From Ghiorsea sp. (GTDB lineage Bacteria > Pseudomonadota > Zetaproteobacteria > Mariprofundales > Mariprofundaceae), in the NCBI GenBank assembly GCA_021772875.1, contig JAJFLD010000075.1:1-18172 (forward strand): DNA of 18,172 bases. The letters are read 5' to 3'. Under the pieces are notes generated by a model, which saw only the letters and a program-made list of their open reading frames with translations, was not told where the DNA came from and searched no databases. A program made the translations under genes and the position numbers. Positions 1 through 8,437 of this stretch are shown in pieces. The stretch's first letter is position 1, and each line of letters begins with the position of its first letter.

Positions 1-1216
1 TGTAAGCTTTGGTGGAAGCAACACCAATTTCAGGGCCTGCAAGCAACTCAATCAAACCATCAGATTCACGCACTAAGGATGAATGTGCGATATTACAAAA
101 GGTTAAAGCATGGTTATGTGGTGTGCGTTGTTTAAATAAACGTAAAGCTTCTAAGGTATCGGCAGTTTCACCAGATTGTGAGAGTGTAATCATCCATGTA
201 TTATCCGCAATGACAGGATCGCGGTAGCGAAATTCAGAGGCAACATCCACCTCAACAGGTATTTTTAAATACCTTTCAAGCCAATAACGGGCAGTGAGTG
301 CGGCATGGTAAGATGTGCCACATGCCACCATAATAATACGATCAGGCAACTTGGCGGATTCGATAAATGTGGCTTGCGGAAACTGTATATCACCAGATGT
401 GGTGGCGTATGTGTTGATGATTTCGAGAAAAACGCGGGGTTGCTCATGTATTTCTTTGAGCATGTAGTGTGCATAAGCACCTTTGTCTGTTGCTGTAGCC
501 ATAGGCGGCATGGTTTGCCATTGGATGCTGATATCACGTCCTTGGGCATCAAAAACTTGGGTGGTTGTAGGTGTGGACCAACCCCATTCGCCTTCTTGTA
601 AGTAGACAACTTGATCGGCCACAGATGCTACTGCAAGTGCATCAGAAGCTGCAAACACGCCTGTCTCGCCACGGGCAAGTAATAAGGGGCTGCCACGACG
701 GGCAAACCATAGTTTATGTTCATCATCAGCTTGAATGCCTGCAATAGCAAAAGCACCTTTGAGCTGGTTGAGCATGGCTAAAAATGCTTTTTCAGGGTTG
801 GGCTCGCGTGTGCATTCTTGTTGCCACAACCAAGGGATAGTTTCGCTATCTGTATCGGATATGAAAGTTGCACCTTGTTGCATGAGGTTTTTGCGCAAAC
901 TTTGATGGTTTTCAATAATACCATTATGCACAATTGCCATGGTTTCGGTTTGATGCGGGTGAGCATTTTTGACTTCCGGGGCACCATGGGTTGCCCAGCG
1001 CGTATGACCAATGCCAAGCCCACCTTCAAGTGGTGTTTGTTCAAGCAAGGCTCCAAGATGTTTGAGTTTGCCTTTGGCTTTGGTGGTTTGCAAATGATGA
1101 TTGTGAACTATGCAAACACCAGCACTGTCGTAACCGCGGTACTCCATGGCTTTGAGTGCTGCAAGCAATGTGTCTTGTGCATTTGTCTGTGAAACAACAC
1201 CAATAATGCCACACAT
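1..1216 (-). CDS. glmS: Glutamine-fructose-6-phosphate aminotransferase (isomerizing), partial
   Basis: Makes glucosamine-6-phosphate from fructose-6-phosphate and glutamine, the first committed step towards UDP-GlcNAc, in the cytoplasm. The frame stays open for 405 codons from an ATG at 1216 to the left edge, so about two thirds of the usual ~609 residues are present. Visible features are the N-terminal nucleophile Cys2 in MCGIIGVV, HTRWATHG (71-78) and HNGIIEN (97-103) of the glutaminase domain, a KEIHEQP linker, and the first sugar-isomerase domain with ACGTSYH, SQSGETADT and, at the very edge, GPEIGVASTKAY. Its ATG shares one base with the glmU stop (TAATG), so translation is probably coupled. 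No frameshift is seen. The missing part lies beyond the left edge. Confidence 0.97.
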   Translation of the reverse strand, partial: MCGIIGVVSQTNAQDTLLAALKAMEYRGYDSAGVCIVHNHHLQTTKAKGKLKHLGALLEQTPLEGGLGIGHTRWATHGAPEVKNAHPHQTETMAIVHNGIIENHQSLRKNLMQQGATFISDTDSETIPWLWQQECTREPNPEKAFLAMLNQLKGAFAIAGIQADDEHKLWFARRGSPLLLARGETGVFAASDALAVASVADQVVYLQEGEWGWSTPTTTQVFDAQGRDISIQWQTMPPMATATDKGAYAHYMLKEIHEQPRVFLEIINTYATTSGDIQFPQATFIESAKLPDRIIMVACGTSYHAALTARYWLERYLKIPVEVDVASEFRYRDPVIADNTWMITLSQSGETADTLEALRLFKQRTPHNHALTFCNIAHSSLVRESDGLIELLAGPEIGVASTKAY

Positions 1217-2610
1217 TAATGGTCACCTTTTTTCGGGCGTATCCAATCTTTAACATGCCGTTGTTCAGGGCGAGCAGATAATGTCAGGCCATCGTTTTGT
1301 ACAGCTTTGGTGATGATGCTTCCTGCGCCGATGGTTGCATCATCGCCAACTTGCACAGGTGCTACCAATTTGGTGTCAGAGCCAATGAAAACACGGTCAC
1401 CAATCATGGTTTGATGTTTGTTAGCGCCATCATAATTGCATGTAATGGTGCCTGCACCAATATTACAATGTTCGCCCATAATCGTATCACCAATATAACT
1501 GAGATGGTTTACTTTGCTGCCTTGGCCAAGTACAGATTTTTTGATTTCAACAAAATTGCCAACTTTGACACCCTCATCCAGTTTTGCACCAGGGCGCAGG
1601 CGTGCAAAGGGGCCCACTGAGGATTTATCACCCACACTGGTTTCTTCCAAATGTGAGAAAGGTGCCACAGTAACATCATCAGCAAGCCAACTGTTTTGAA
1701 CAATGCTATAGGGGCCAACAGTGCAGCCATCACCCAAATGGGTTGCACCAAGCAATTGGCTACCAGCACGGATAGTGCAATCAATGCCAATGTTGACGGA
1801 TGCTTCGATGCGCACAGTTTCGGCTTGCTCTATGGTGACACCTTTTTTCTGCCATTCACGCATAATGCGTTGCTGCATGATGGCCTCGGCTTGGCTCAAT
1901 TGAAAACGGTCGTTGATACCTAACATTTCATCAGGATTTTGCATGGTGATGGCCTGCACAGTTTTTTGTTGTGCTAGAGCTAGCGGTAAAATATCAGGCA
2001 GGTAATATTCTTGTTGCACATTATTGTTATCAACTTGATGTAAACATGCGAATAAAAGTTCACGGTTAACGCAAAAAATACCGCTGCTGACTTCATGGAT
2101 AAGGCGTTGTTCAGCTGAAGCATCCTTTTCTTCTATAATCCCTTGCACCTGGTTGTCTGCATTGCGCAATATGCGGCCATAACCTTGTGGGTTATCTACA
2201 AGTGCCGATAAGACTGACACATCAGCGTGCTTCTCTTGATGCGCATTCACCAAAGCAGCGAGTGTTTCGCTGGTGAGCAAGGGCGTGTCACCACAAACAA
2301 TCAATACCAAATCTGCTGTCGTAGGAACATGCTCGGCATGTAATACGGCATGACCAGTGCCCAGTTGTTCTTTTTGTTCAATCCAAGTGAGATTTTCAGG
2401 CTCGCCAATGTGTGCCTTTACTTGAGCTATACCATGACCAGCAATGAGTGATACGGATTCAGGCTGCAAGTCTTCCACTGTATGTAATACATGTTCCAAC
2501 ATACTTTTACCCAACACATTATGCAGCACCTTAGGTTTGACAGATGTCATGCGCGTGCCTTTGCCTGCGGCTAAGATGATAACTTGTAGAGTAGAAAAGT
2601 GATGCAGCAT
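1216..2610 (-). CDS. glmU: Bifunctional UDP-GlcNAc pyrophosphorylase / glucosamine-1-phosphate N-acetyltransferase
   Basis: Acetylates glucosamine-1-phosphate with acetyl-CoA and then couples it to UTP, giving UDP-GlcNAc for peptidoglycan and LPS. At 464 residues it is full length. The N-terminal uridyltransferase domain has LAAGKGTRM (13-21), the GTGHA loop (84-88) and the metal-binding GDTP (107-110). The C-terminal left-handed beta-helix shows hexapeptide repeats from about residue 265, the acetyltransferase His369 in NHLSYIGD (E. coli His363 position), CNYDG (391-395) and a basic tail. The start is supported by GAGG six bases upstream (reading CGAGGCGCTAA-ATG). It is the first gene of a glmU-glmS unit whose second gene overlaps its stop codon. 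Confidence 0.97.
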   Translation of the reverse strand: MLHHFSTLQVIILAAGKGTRMTSVKPKVLHNVLGKSMLEHVLHTVEDLQPESVSLIAGHGIAQVKAHIGEPENLTWIEQKEQLGTGHAVLHAEHVPTTADLVLIVCGDTPLLTSETLAALVNAHQEKHADVSVLSALVDNPQGYGRILRNADNQVQGIIEEKDASAEQRLIHEVSSGIFCVNRELLFACLHQVDNNNVQQEYYLPDILPLALAQQKTVQAITMQNPDEMLGINDRFQLSQAEAIMQQRIMREWQKKGVTIEQAETVRIEASVNIGIDCTIRAGSQLLGATHLGDGCTVGPYSIVQNSWLADDVTVAPFSHLEETSVGDKSSVGPFARLRPGAKLDEGVKVGNFVEIKKSVLGQGSKVNHLSYIGDTIMGEHCNIGAGTITCNYDGANKHQTMIGDRVFIGSDTKLVAPVQVGDDATIGAGSIITKAVQNDGLTLSARPEQRHVKDWIRPKKGDH

Positions 2611-2692
2611 TTAGCGCCTCGTGTGCAATTTAATAAGTGAATAGAATTGAAAGTTTAGCGGACATTTTTTACAAGTCTAGCGTGGGTCATGA

Positions 2693-3817
2693 TTAAGCAT
2701 GGTTGTTCACCGTAGCGGGAATTGTGTTCCCCGATGCTTGCATGGCGATAGATTCAGGAAAGGCTTGATAATGCTGGCGTACCACTGCGGCCAGCTTAGC
2801 TTTGACTTTTTCGTCAATCAAACAAGGTGAGCCCAGAGGTAAGACATGAATCAATGCCTGCAAGAGTTTATCTTGTGGAGGTTGCATTTTTGCCACCCAA
2901 GATTGCAGCAATTCAACATCCACGTGAGCAGGCAGTGAACCCATGATGCCAACATCATTTTGATTGTGTACCAACAAACCTGTGGTTGTGCCACGGTCTA
3001 AGGTTAAAACTTGGAAAAAATATAAGGTGTGGTAGGCAAGTTGTTTGGATTTATCTTCAGCGCTTATGGTTATGGCGTGGCTTAAGCTTGTTTGAAGAAT
3101 ATTGATATAAGTATCAATAGCTGTTTCGCCGACTGCTTTAGCGAGGTTAAAATCTGCATCGTGGTTACCTGTGTTGTATTCCTCTAAATAAAAGTGCGCC
3201 ACGCCGCGGTGTCGGTTTAATGTAGGGATAGCGAAATAGCTATCACCTTGGGTGATGGCATCATTGAATGGCGTAGGTGCAGCCTGTTGCATAGCATCAA
3301 GGAAATGTTGGGTAGCTATCTTGTCTTCAATGGCTGGATTGAGGTCTGCCATCAAGCGCCAATAACCTTGACCATTTTTCATTGCTGTCCAGCTGATATG
3401 AATATGCACAGATGGGGATAACGGATGAACAGGGTGAATAATGGTTGAAATAGCCGTGGCGGAGCCAAGCTTTTTCTCAGGATTATCATCATAGTGTACT
3501 TGTGACACATTCACAGAACCGCGCCCAATCATGAGGCCATCAGCGGTTTCAAAACGAATGCCTCCACCATGCCTGCCTTCATCCCTTAGCCATTCCACGG
3601 CTGTAAATGTTTGGTTCAGATTCAAAGCTTGGGAGATAGACTCCAAACCTTTTACAAAGCGTTGTTGCAAGTCAGAGACAAGGTTTAGTGCCTGTTGGGC
3701 TTGGTTGGATGCAGCTTGGATACGTTTCATGTGCGCTCTCGCTTGGTATTGATTAATATCATAAGCGGCAGTATGGTATGCAAGTTCAGAGGGTTCAATC
3801 ACGTATTTTATAAACAT
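2693..3817 (-). CDS. Divergent HemF-family coproporphyrinogen III oxidase-like protein
   Basis: Resembles oxygen-dependent coproporphyrinogen III oxidase, which decarboxylates two propionates to give protoporphyrinogen IX for haem. Matching blocks, in HemF order, are EWLRDEGRHGGG (75-86), GSVNVSQVHYD (100-110), a HP..HP..P..H pattern (128-138), RHRG...FYLEEYN (202-215) and LDRGTTTGL (273-281). The usual GGGFDLTP strand is poorly kept: only DLNP (158-161) remains, without the glycines. The protein is 374 residues against roughly 300 for typical HemF, with extra N- and C-terminal sequence. The first ATG (3817) has no visible ribosome site; Met30 (start at 3730) is an alternative and would widen the gap to the divergent lipase gene. 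Function as a true haem enzyme is likely but unproven. Confidence 0.75.
   Translation of the reverse strand: MFIKYVIEPSELAYHTAAYDINQYQARAHMKRIQAASNQAQQALNLVSDLQQRFVKGLESISQALNLNQTFTAVEWLRDEGRHGGGIRFETADGLMIGRGSVNVSQVHYDDNPEKKLGSATAISTIIHPVHPLSPSVHIHISWTAMKNGQGYWRLMADLNPAIEDKIATQHFLDAMQQAAPTPFNDAITQGDSYFAIPTLNRHRGVAHFYLEEYNTGNHDADFNLAKAVGETAIDTYINILQTSLSHAITISAEDKSKQLAYHTLYFFQVLTLDRGTTTGLLVHNQNDVGIMGSLPAHVDVELLQSWVAKMQPPQDKLLQALIHVLPLGSPCLIDEKVKAKLAAVVRQHYQAFPESIAMQASGNTIPATVNNHA
3785..3814 (+). promoter_or_regulatory. Candidate promoter of the lipase-fadL unit
   Basis: TTCAGA (3785-3790) and TATAAA (3809-3814) are separated by 18 bases and lie about 45 bases before the lipase start. The -10 box is good and the -35 box only fair. 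The site overlaps the annotated 5' end of the divergent HemF-like gene, which slightly favours a later start for that gene. This is sequence likeness only. Confidence 0.3.
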
Positions 3818-3858
3818 TTATTTTTGCAGCTGTTTTTAACGTAACTTGGGAGGGATGT

Positions 3859-6051
3859 ATGAAACGATTATTATTACCAGTTCTTGGTGGTAGCATTTTA
3901 TTATTATCAGCATGCGGCAATGTCGATGGGGGTGCAGGAACCATCAGCACCACCGCACCCATGGAAGCGAAATACAGCACCACTGACGGCATCATTCCTT
4001 TCCCCAACAATATTTTATTCATTGATTCAACAGATGGTACGCTGAATATCACATCAGGTGTTACTGACCCTACGGATATTACAAACCCTACAGTTGCCTT
4101 GAATACATTGGATGGTTTCTCAACAGTTGCCCCGATTTCAACGCCATTTAGTTTGCCCATTGATGCGGCAACAATCACTGCCTCAAGTGTGCGCGTTTTT
4201 GAAGTGGCGACTGGGCCAATCACCCAATTGTTCCCTGTAGGTGGCATTGTTTCAGAGCTTGGTTTTGGTACGCAATTTAAAGCTTTGGTTTCACCAAGCG
4301 ATGCCAATACATTGGTCATCAAACCCGTGATGCCACTGAAATCAAATACAAACTATATGGTGATTGTCACCAATGCTTTAAAATCAACTTCGGGCGAAGG
4401 GGCTCGTTCTTCTGCCTTTTTTGCCTTACTTAAAAATACAACAGCATTGGTAGATCCCTATGGTGCAAGCCAAGTGCCTGGGCGTGATGATGCTACAGCG
4501 GCACAACTAGAAAGTTTACGCCAACTCACCCAAGCTATGCTTGGCGCTGCAGGTACGGCAACACCAGCTATCACAGCTGCTGATGTGGCGGTTGCTTGGT
4601 CGTTTAAAACTCAAACTTTGAATAAAGTGTTGGCAAAAATTCAAGCTGATAGTGCAACGGACCCTTATGCAAGCAATGCAGCAAACTTCTTATCAGCAGC
4701 GACTACGCCGAGTGTTGGCACAGGTGGTTTGGGTACGTTAGACTTCTATTCTTTTGCGCTTGCCTTGGCCAATGCCACGCCTGCTAACAGAGCTTTGTTT
4801 GATGCTTATACAGCAAGCCCAACCTCGTTTGATACGCTTGGTAGCGTAGCCATTGGTGCTGTGAAGTTACCTTATTATTTGGCGGACAATACCGTGGCTG
4901 GGGCGCCATTGACCTCGACATTTAGTGTGGATAGTTATGGGAAACCAACATTACGTTCAGTGCAGACAGTACCATTTTTAGTCACCATTCCTAAGGTAAA
5001 TCCAGCTGCAGTTCCACCTGTAGCTGCAGGCCCTTGGCCTGTAGTGATTTTTCAACATGGATTTACTGTCGATAAATCTACGGTGTTTGGTATTGCCAAC
5101 ACCTTGGCTAAAGCTGGTTTTGCCACCATTGCCATCGATACGGTATTACACGGTGGCCGTACATTTGGCCTTGATTATTATAACAACGTAACAGGTGATT
5201 TGGGTCCTGATGGCATCCCTGATTTGAGTGGGCAACATTATTTAAACTTAGTATCACTGCTAACTTCACGTGATAATATCAGGCAGTCAGTTGCCGATCT
5301 TATCCATCTTACACGTTTGTTAGAAATCCAAACAATGGATGTGGTGAATAACACGACGGGTTTACCAGCTGCAGGTGGTGATGCAACGCCTGATTTGGTT
5401 GTGGGTGCGGCTCCTATTGCTTTTGTAGGCCATTCCAACGGTGGTATATTGGGCACGTTGTTGGCAGGCGTAGAGCCTGCTATCAAAACGTTTGTATTGG
5501 CAAATCCAGGTGGTGATTATACCAGTATTCTTCAAAATTCTATTGCTTTTAGTCCAGTGGTTAATGCTGGCCTTGCTGCCAAAGGTGTGACCGTTGGTTC
5601 AGCAGATTACAATAAATTCTTTGTCGCTGCACAAACCATAGTAGATGATGGCGATCCATTAAATTATGCAGCCTTAGCAGTGGCAGGTGCTAAGAAAATT
5701 TTATTGATGAAAACATTAAATGATGCTGTTGTACCCAATGCTCAGACCGACAATTTGTCTTTGTCTTTAGGCTTGCAACAAGTTGCGGCAATACCAGCTT
5801 CGGCGACTTGGGCATTAGGTGTTAATGCCTCGCCCTTTGCAGGTAGTGGATTTACATTTTTCACCCAAGGCACACATTCATCATTCTTAAAGCCTGACCC
5901 TGCAACCTTAATAGGTTTGGATGTCATTACCGAGATGCAATCAGAAACTGCAAATTATTTGGGATCTGCCTTGCAGCCTAGTGGGGCAACTGTAGTCATT
6001 GGTGCAACTCCGCTACCGAGTACCAACGCAGCTTCAAGTGTGATGCAATAG
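3859..6051 (+). CDS. VolA-like outer-membrane lipoprotein lipase / lysophospholipase
   Basis: An alpha/beta-hydrolase lipoprotein of 730 residues. The signal peptide ends in lipobox LSAC (16-19), and Gly at +2 fits outer-membrane sorting. A GGGAGGG ribosome site precedes the ATG. The N-terminal half resembles the bacterial virulence-factor lipase N domain. The hydrolase core has the oxyanion segment IFQHGF (397-402), the nucleophile elbow GHSNGG with Ser526, Asp622 in LNDAVVPN and His673 in QGTHSS, a full catalytic triad. Its closest known analogue by layout is Vibrio cholerae VolA, a surface lysophospholipase encoded beside fadL, and here a fadL-type gene follows nine bases later. I infer that it frees fatty acids from (lyso)phospholipids at the cell surface for uptake by the porin. 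The exact substrate cannot be told from sequence. Confidence 0.85.
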   Translation: MKRLLLPVLGGSILLLSACGNVDGGAGTISTTAPMEAKYSTTDGIIPFPNNILFIDSTDGTLNITSGVTDPTDITNPTVALNTLDGFSTVAPISTPFSLPIDAATITASSVRVFEVATGPITQLFPVGGIVSELGFGTQFKALVSPSDANTLVIKPVMPLKSNTNYMVIVTNALKSTSGEGARSSAFFALLKNTTALVDPYGASQVPGRDDATAAQLESLRQLTQAMLGAAGTATPAITAADVAVAWSFKTQTLNKVLAKIQADSATDPYASNAANFLSAATTPSVGTGGLGTLDFYSFALALANATPANRALFDAYTASPTSFDTLGSVAIGAVKLPYYLADNTVAGAPLTSTFSVDSYGKPTLRSVQTVPFLVTIPKVNPAAVPPVAAGPWPVVIFQHGFTVDKSTVFGIANTLAKAGFATIAIDTVLHGGRTFGLDYYNNVTGDLGPDGIPDLSGQHYLNLVSLLTSRDNIRQSVADLIHLTRLLEIQTMDVVNNTTGLPAAGGDATPDLVVGAAPIAFVGHSNGGILGTLLAGVEPAIKTFVLANPGGDYTSILQNSIAFSPVVNAGLAAKGVTVGSADYNKFFVAAQTIVDDGDPLNYAALAVAGAKKILLMKTLNDAVVPNAQTDNLSLSLGLQQVAAIPASATWALGVNASPFAGSGFTFFTQGTHSSFLKPDPATLIGLDVITEMQSETANYLGSALQPSGATVVIGATPLPSTNAASSVMQ

Positions 6052-6060
6052 GAGATGAAT

Positions 6061-7284
6061 ATGAAATTGAATCGTTTAATACTAACAAGTGTAGCTTCAA
6101 TCTTTTTGGCTTCTCCTGCGTTTGCCAGCGGATACATGATTCCTGAGCAAGGTGCGCGAGCTATGGGTATGGGTAATGCGTTTTCTGCCATTGCTGATGA
6201 TGCATCTGCCAACTGGTTTAATCCCGCGGGTTTATCTTTTCAAGATAATAATGTGTCGATAAACACCACCTTGGTTTACCCACTGAATGAATATAATTCA
6301 GGCGGAAAATCATACTCGGCGAAAAAAACGCTTCATGTCGTGCCGCAAACCTATGTGCGTTATGGTGTTGAGGATTCCAAGTTGAGTTATGGCTTAGGCA
6401 TTAATTCGCCTTTTGGTTTGGCAACGGATTGGACGGATTCAGGGACTCCTTTTTCTCAAGTGTCAGCAGGTGCAGATAGTGTGACATTTTCTGAAATTCA
6501 AGCAGTTCACGTAAACCCCAATGTATCTTTTAAAATCAGCGATAACTTCTCCATTGCTTTGGGCGCATCGTATTACAATGCATTTAAAGTACACTTGGAT
6601 GGGCAATCATTGCATGTTGGTGGTTCAGGTGATGGTTTTGGTGGTAATGTGGCGGCATTGTATAAATCAGATGCTTTTAGTGTGGGTTTAAGTTATCGCT
6701 CAAGTGTTAAAATTGATATTTCAGGCACGGCAGTGGGTGGCCCAGCTCTGGCAATCATAGGTTTCCAAGGCATTGGTGCCAATGCCAGCACCTCGGTAAC
6801 GTTTCCTGATTTACTTACAGCTGCAGTAGCGTTTAAACCCAATGATGATTGGGTGATAAGTTTGCAAGCTGATCGCATCAATTGGAAGAAATTTGATCAA
6901 ATCGTCATAAACTATGGCCCTTCAGCACTTAATATAGCTACAGGTACCTCATCTACTATTCCTGAAGGCTGGAAAGCAACGACAGCAATTCGCTTGGGCG
7001 CAGAGTGGAGCTATAGCGATACTGGGCGTTTGCGCATGGGTTATACTTCTGATCCTACACCAATCAATACCACAGATTTCTCACCAAGGCTTCCTGGTAA
7101 TGATAGGCAGTTGGTCTCCTTGGGTTACGGCAGAGATTTCTCTGATACATTGTCCATGAATTTGGCCTATGCTTATGTATGGTTGGCCGATCGAACAGCC
7201 GCAGCACCAACAAAAACGGCATACCATGGTGTGTATAAATCAACAGTTCACCTACTTGCAGGTGGTGTGACTTACCATTATTAA
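6061..7284 (+). CDS. fadL: FadL/OmpP1-family outer-membrane long-chain fatty acid transporter
   Basis: An outer-membrane beta-barrel of the FadL family, which carries hydrophobic compounds, classically long-chain fatty acids, across the outer membrane. The 22-residue signal peptide ends AFA and is followed by SGYMIPEQGARAMGMGNAF, the usual hatch-side N-terminus, then DDASANWFNPAGLS with the family NPAG motif. The rest alternates polar and aromatic strands and ends in an aromatic residue (YHY). The length of 407 residues is normal. AGGAG at 6050-6054 lies six bases before ATG 6061; the ATG at 6055 would touch the ribosome site, so 6061 is preferred. It is co-transcribed with the upstream lipase (9-base gap) and followed by a terminator. 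Substrates other than fatty acids, for example aromatics, are possible for the family. Confidence 0.9.
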   Translation: MKLNRLILTSVASIFLASPAFASGYMIPEQGARAMGMGNAFSAIADDASANWFNPAGLSFQDNNVSINTTLVYPLNEYNSGGKSYSAKKTLHVVPQTYVRYGVEDSKLSYGLGINSPFGLATDWTDSGTPFSQVSAGADSVTFSEIQAVHVNPNVSFKISDNFSIALGASYYNAFKVHLDGQSLHVGGSGDGFGGNVAALYKSDAFSVGLSYRSSVKIDISGTAVGGPALAIIGFQGIGANASTSVTFPDLLTAAVAFKPNDDWVISLQADRINWKKFDQIVINYGPSALNIATGTSSTIPEGWKATTAIRLGAEWSYSDTGRLRMGYTSDPTPINTTDFSPRLPGNDRQLVSLGYGRDFSDTLSMNLAYAYVWLADRTAAAPTKTAYHGVYKSTVHLLAGGVTYHY

Positions 7285-7316
7285 TAGATAACGTAAGTTC
7301 ACTTGTGCGAATCATG

Positions 7317-7359
7317 ACCCAAAAGTAAATCTTTTTTTGCTTTTGGGTTTCTTGTTTTT
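7317..7359 (+). terminator. Rho-independent terminator after fadL
   Basis: A perfect 9-bp stem, ACCCAAAAG (7317-7325) pairing with CTTTTGGGT (7340-7348), has a 14-base loop and is followed by the T-rich run TTTCTTGTTTTT up to 7359. It lies 33 bases after the fadL stop and separates the lipase-fadL unit from bioB. The long loop makes it less than textbook, but the U-tract is good. Confidence 0.8.
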
Positions 7360-7445
7360 AGCTGATTTATATCGGATTCTTTTAATACAGCTCGCTTCTG
7401 TTTAGCTTGCGCGAAGTTTAAGTGTTGAAGGATTTGGAGAAGTGT

Positions 7446-8420
7446 ATGCGTTTTGATTGGACAGTGGATGAAATCACCAAGCTTTTTGAGCTGCCGTTTA
7501 ATGATTTGATGTTTCAAGCACAACAAGTGCATCGCGCTAACTTTGATGCCAATGAAGTACAACTCTCCACCTTATTATCAATTAAAACGGGCGGTTGCCC
7601 TGAAGACTGCAAATATTGTCCGCAATCATCGCGTTATGATACAGGTTTAGAATCTGAATTATTGATGAAGAAAGATGAAGTGATGAAAGCAGCACGCATT
7701 GCCAAAGAAAAAGGTGCATCGCGTTTTTGTATGGGTGCTGCATGGCGTGAGCCTCAGGGGCGCGCATTTGATTTGGTGCTGGACATGATTAAAGAAGTCA
7801 AAGCCATGGACATGGAAGCTTGCGCTACACTTGGTATGCTTAATGGCGAGCAAGCGAAAAAATTAAAAGCTGCAGGTTTGGATTATTATAATCATAACTT
7901 AGATACCGACCCCGAATTTTATAAAGGTATTATCTCTACACGCACCTATGAAGATAGATTGAATACACTTAAAAACGTGCGTGCTGAAGGCATGAGTGTG
8001 TGTTGCGGCGGTATTGTGGGCATGGGTGAAGCTGTGCGTAATCGTGCTGGCATGGTGGCGCAATTGGCGCGCATGAATCCACACCCTGAATCGGTGCCGA
8101 TTAATATGTTGGTTAAAGTTGAAGGCACACCCATGGCCGATGTGGCAGATTTGGATAATTTTGATTTTATTCGCACCATTGCTGTGGCACGTATTACCAT
8201 GCCATCTTCACATGTGCGCTTATCAGCAGGGCGCGAAGTGATGTCTGAAGAGATGCAATCACTTTGTTTCTTGGCCGGTGCCAATTCTATTTTTTATGGC
8301 GAAAAACTTTTAACCACGGGTAACAATGAAGCCAATCAAGATCGTGAGTTTTTCACCAAACTAGGCATTCGCCCTGAAGAGAAAGCAACACCATCATCAC
8401 GCCGCATGGCCAATGCTTAA
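7446..8420 (+). CDS. bioB: Biotin synthase
   Basis: A radical-SAM enzyme that inserts sulfur into dethiobiotin to give biotin. The 4Fe-4S cluster motif is CPEDCKYC (Cys51, Cys55, Cys58). The 2Fe-2S ligands are also present: Cys95 in SRFCMGAAWR, Cys126 in EACATLG, Cys186 in SVCCGG and Arg258 in SHVRLSAGR. The usual YNHNLDT segment is at 148-154. ATG 7446 is chosen because GGAG (7436-7439) lies six bases upstream; a GTG at 7422 would add eight residues outside the family's usual start. The 324-residue length is typical. No other bio genes are in the window, so bioB stands apart from the rest of its pathway. argH follows 17 bases later and is probably co-transcribed. Confidence 0.97.
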   Translation: MRFDWTVDEITKLFELPFNDLMFQAQQVHRANFDANEVQLSTLLSIKTGGCPEDCKYCPQSSRYDTGLESELLMKKDEVMKAARIAKEKGASRFCMGAAWREPQGRAFDLVLDMIKEVKAMDMEACATLGMLNGEQAKKLKAAGLDYYNHNLDTDPEFYKGIISTRTYEDRLNTLKNVRAEGMSVCCGGIVGMGEAVRNRAGMVAQLARMNPHPESVPINMLVKVEGTPMADVADLDNFDFIRTIAVARITMPSSHVRLSAGREVMSEEMQSLCFLAGANSIFYGEKLLTTGNNEANQDREFFTKLGIRPEEKATPSSRRMANA

Positions 8421-8437
8421 TTGGAAGGGGATTAACA

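Noticed and set aside
305..601. Open frames on the plus strand opposite glmS
   Set aside because: The minus strand carries an unbroken glmS frame with all expected motifs; the plus frames resemble no known protein.
2611..2692. Possible terminator between the HemF-like gene and glmU
   Set aside because: Only short, interrupted complementarity (GAC with GTC around a T-run) is seen; no stable stem with a U-tract.
3501..3515. TGTGACACATTCACA, a perfect inverted pair of CRP half-sites
   Set aside because: The spacer is 5 rather than 6 bases and the site is deep inside the HemF-like coding sequence.
3795..4322. A 175-codon open frame antisense to the lipase gene
   Set aside because: It lies opposite a well-supported gene, has low-complexity composition typical of a shadow frame and crosses the promoter region.
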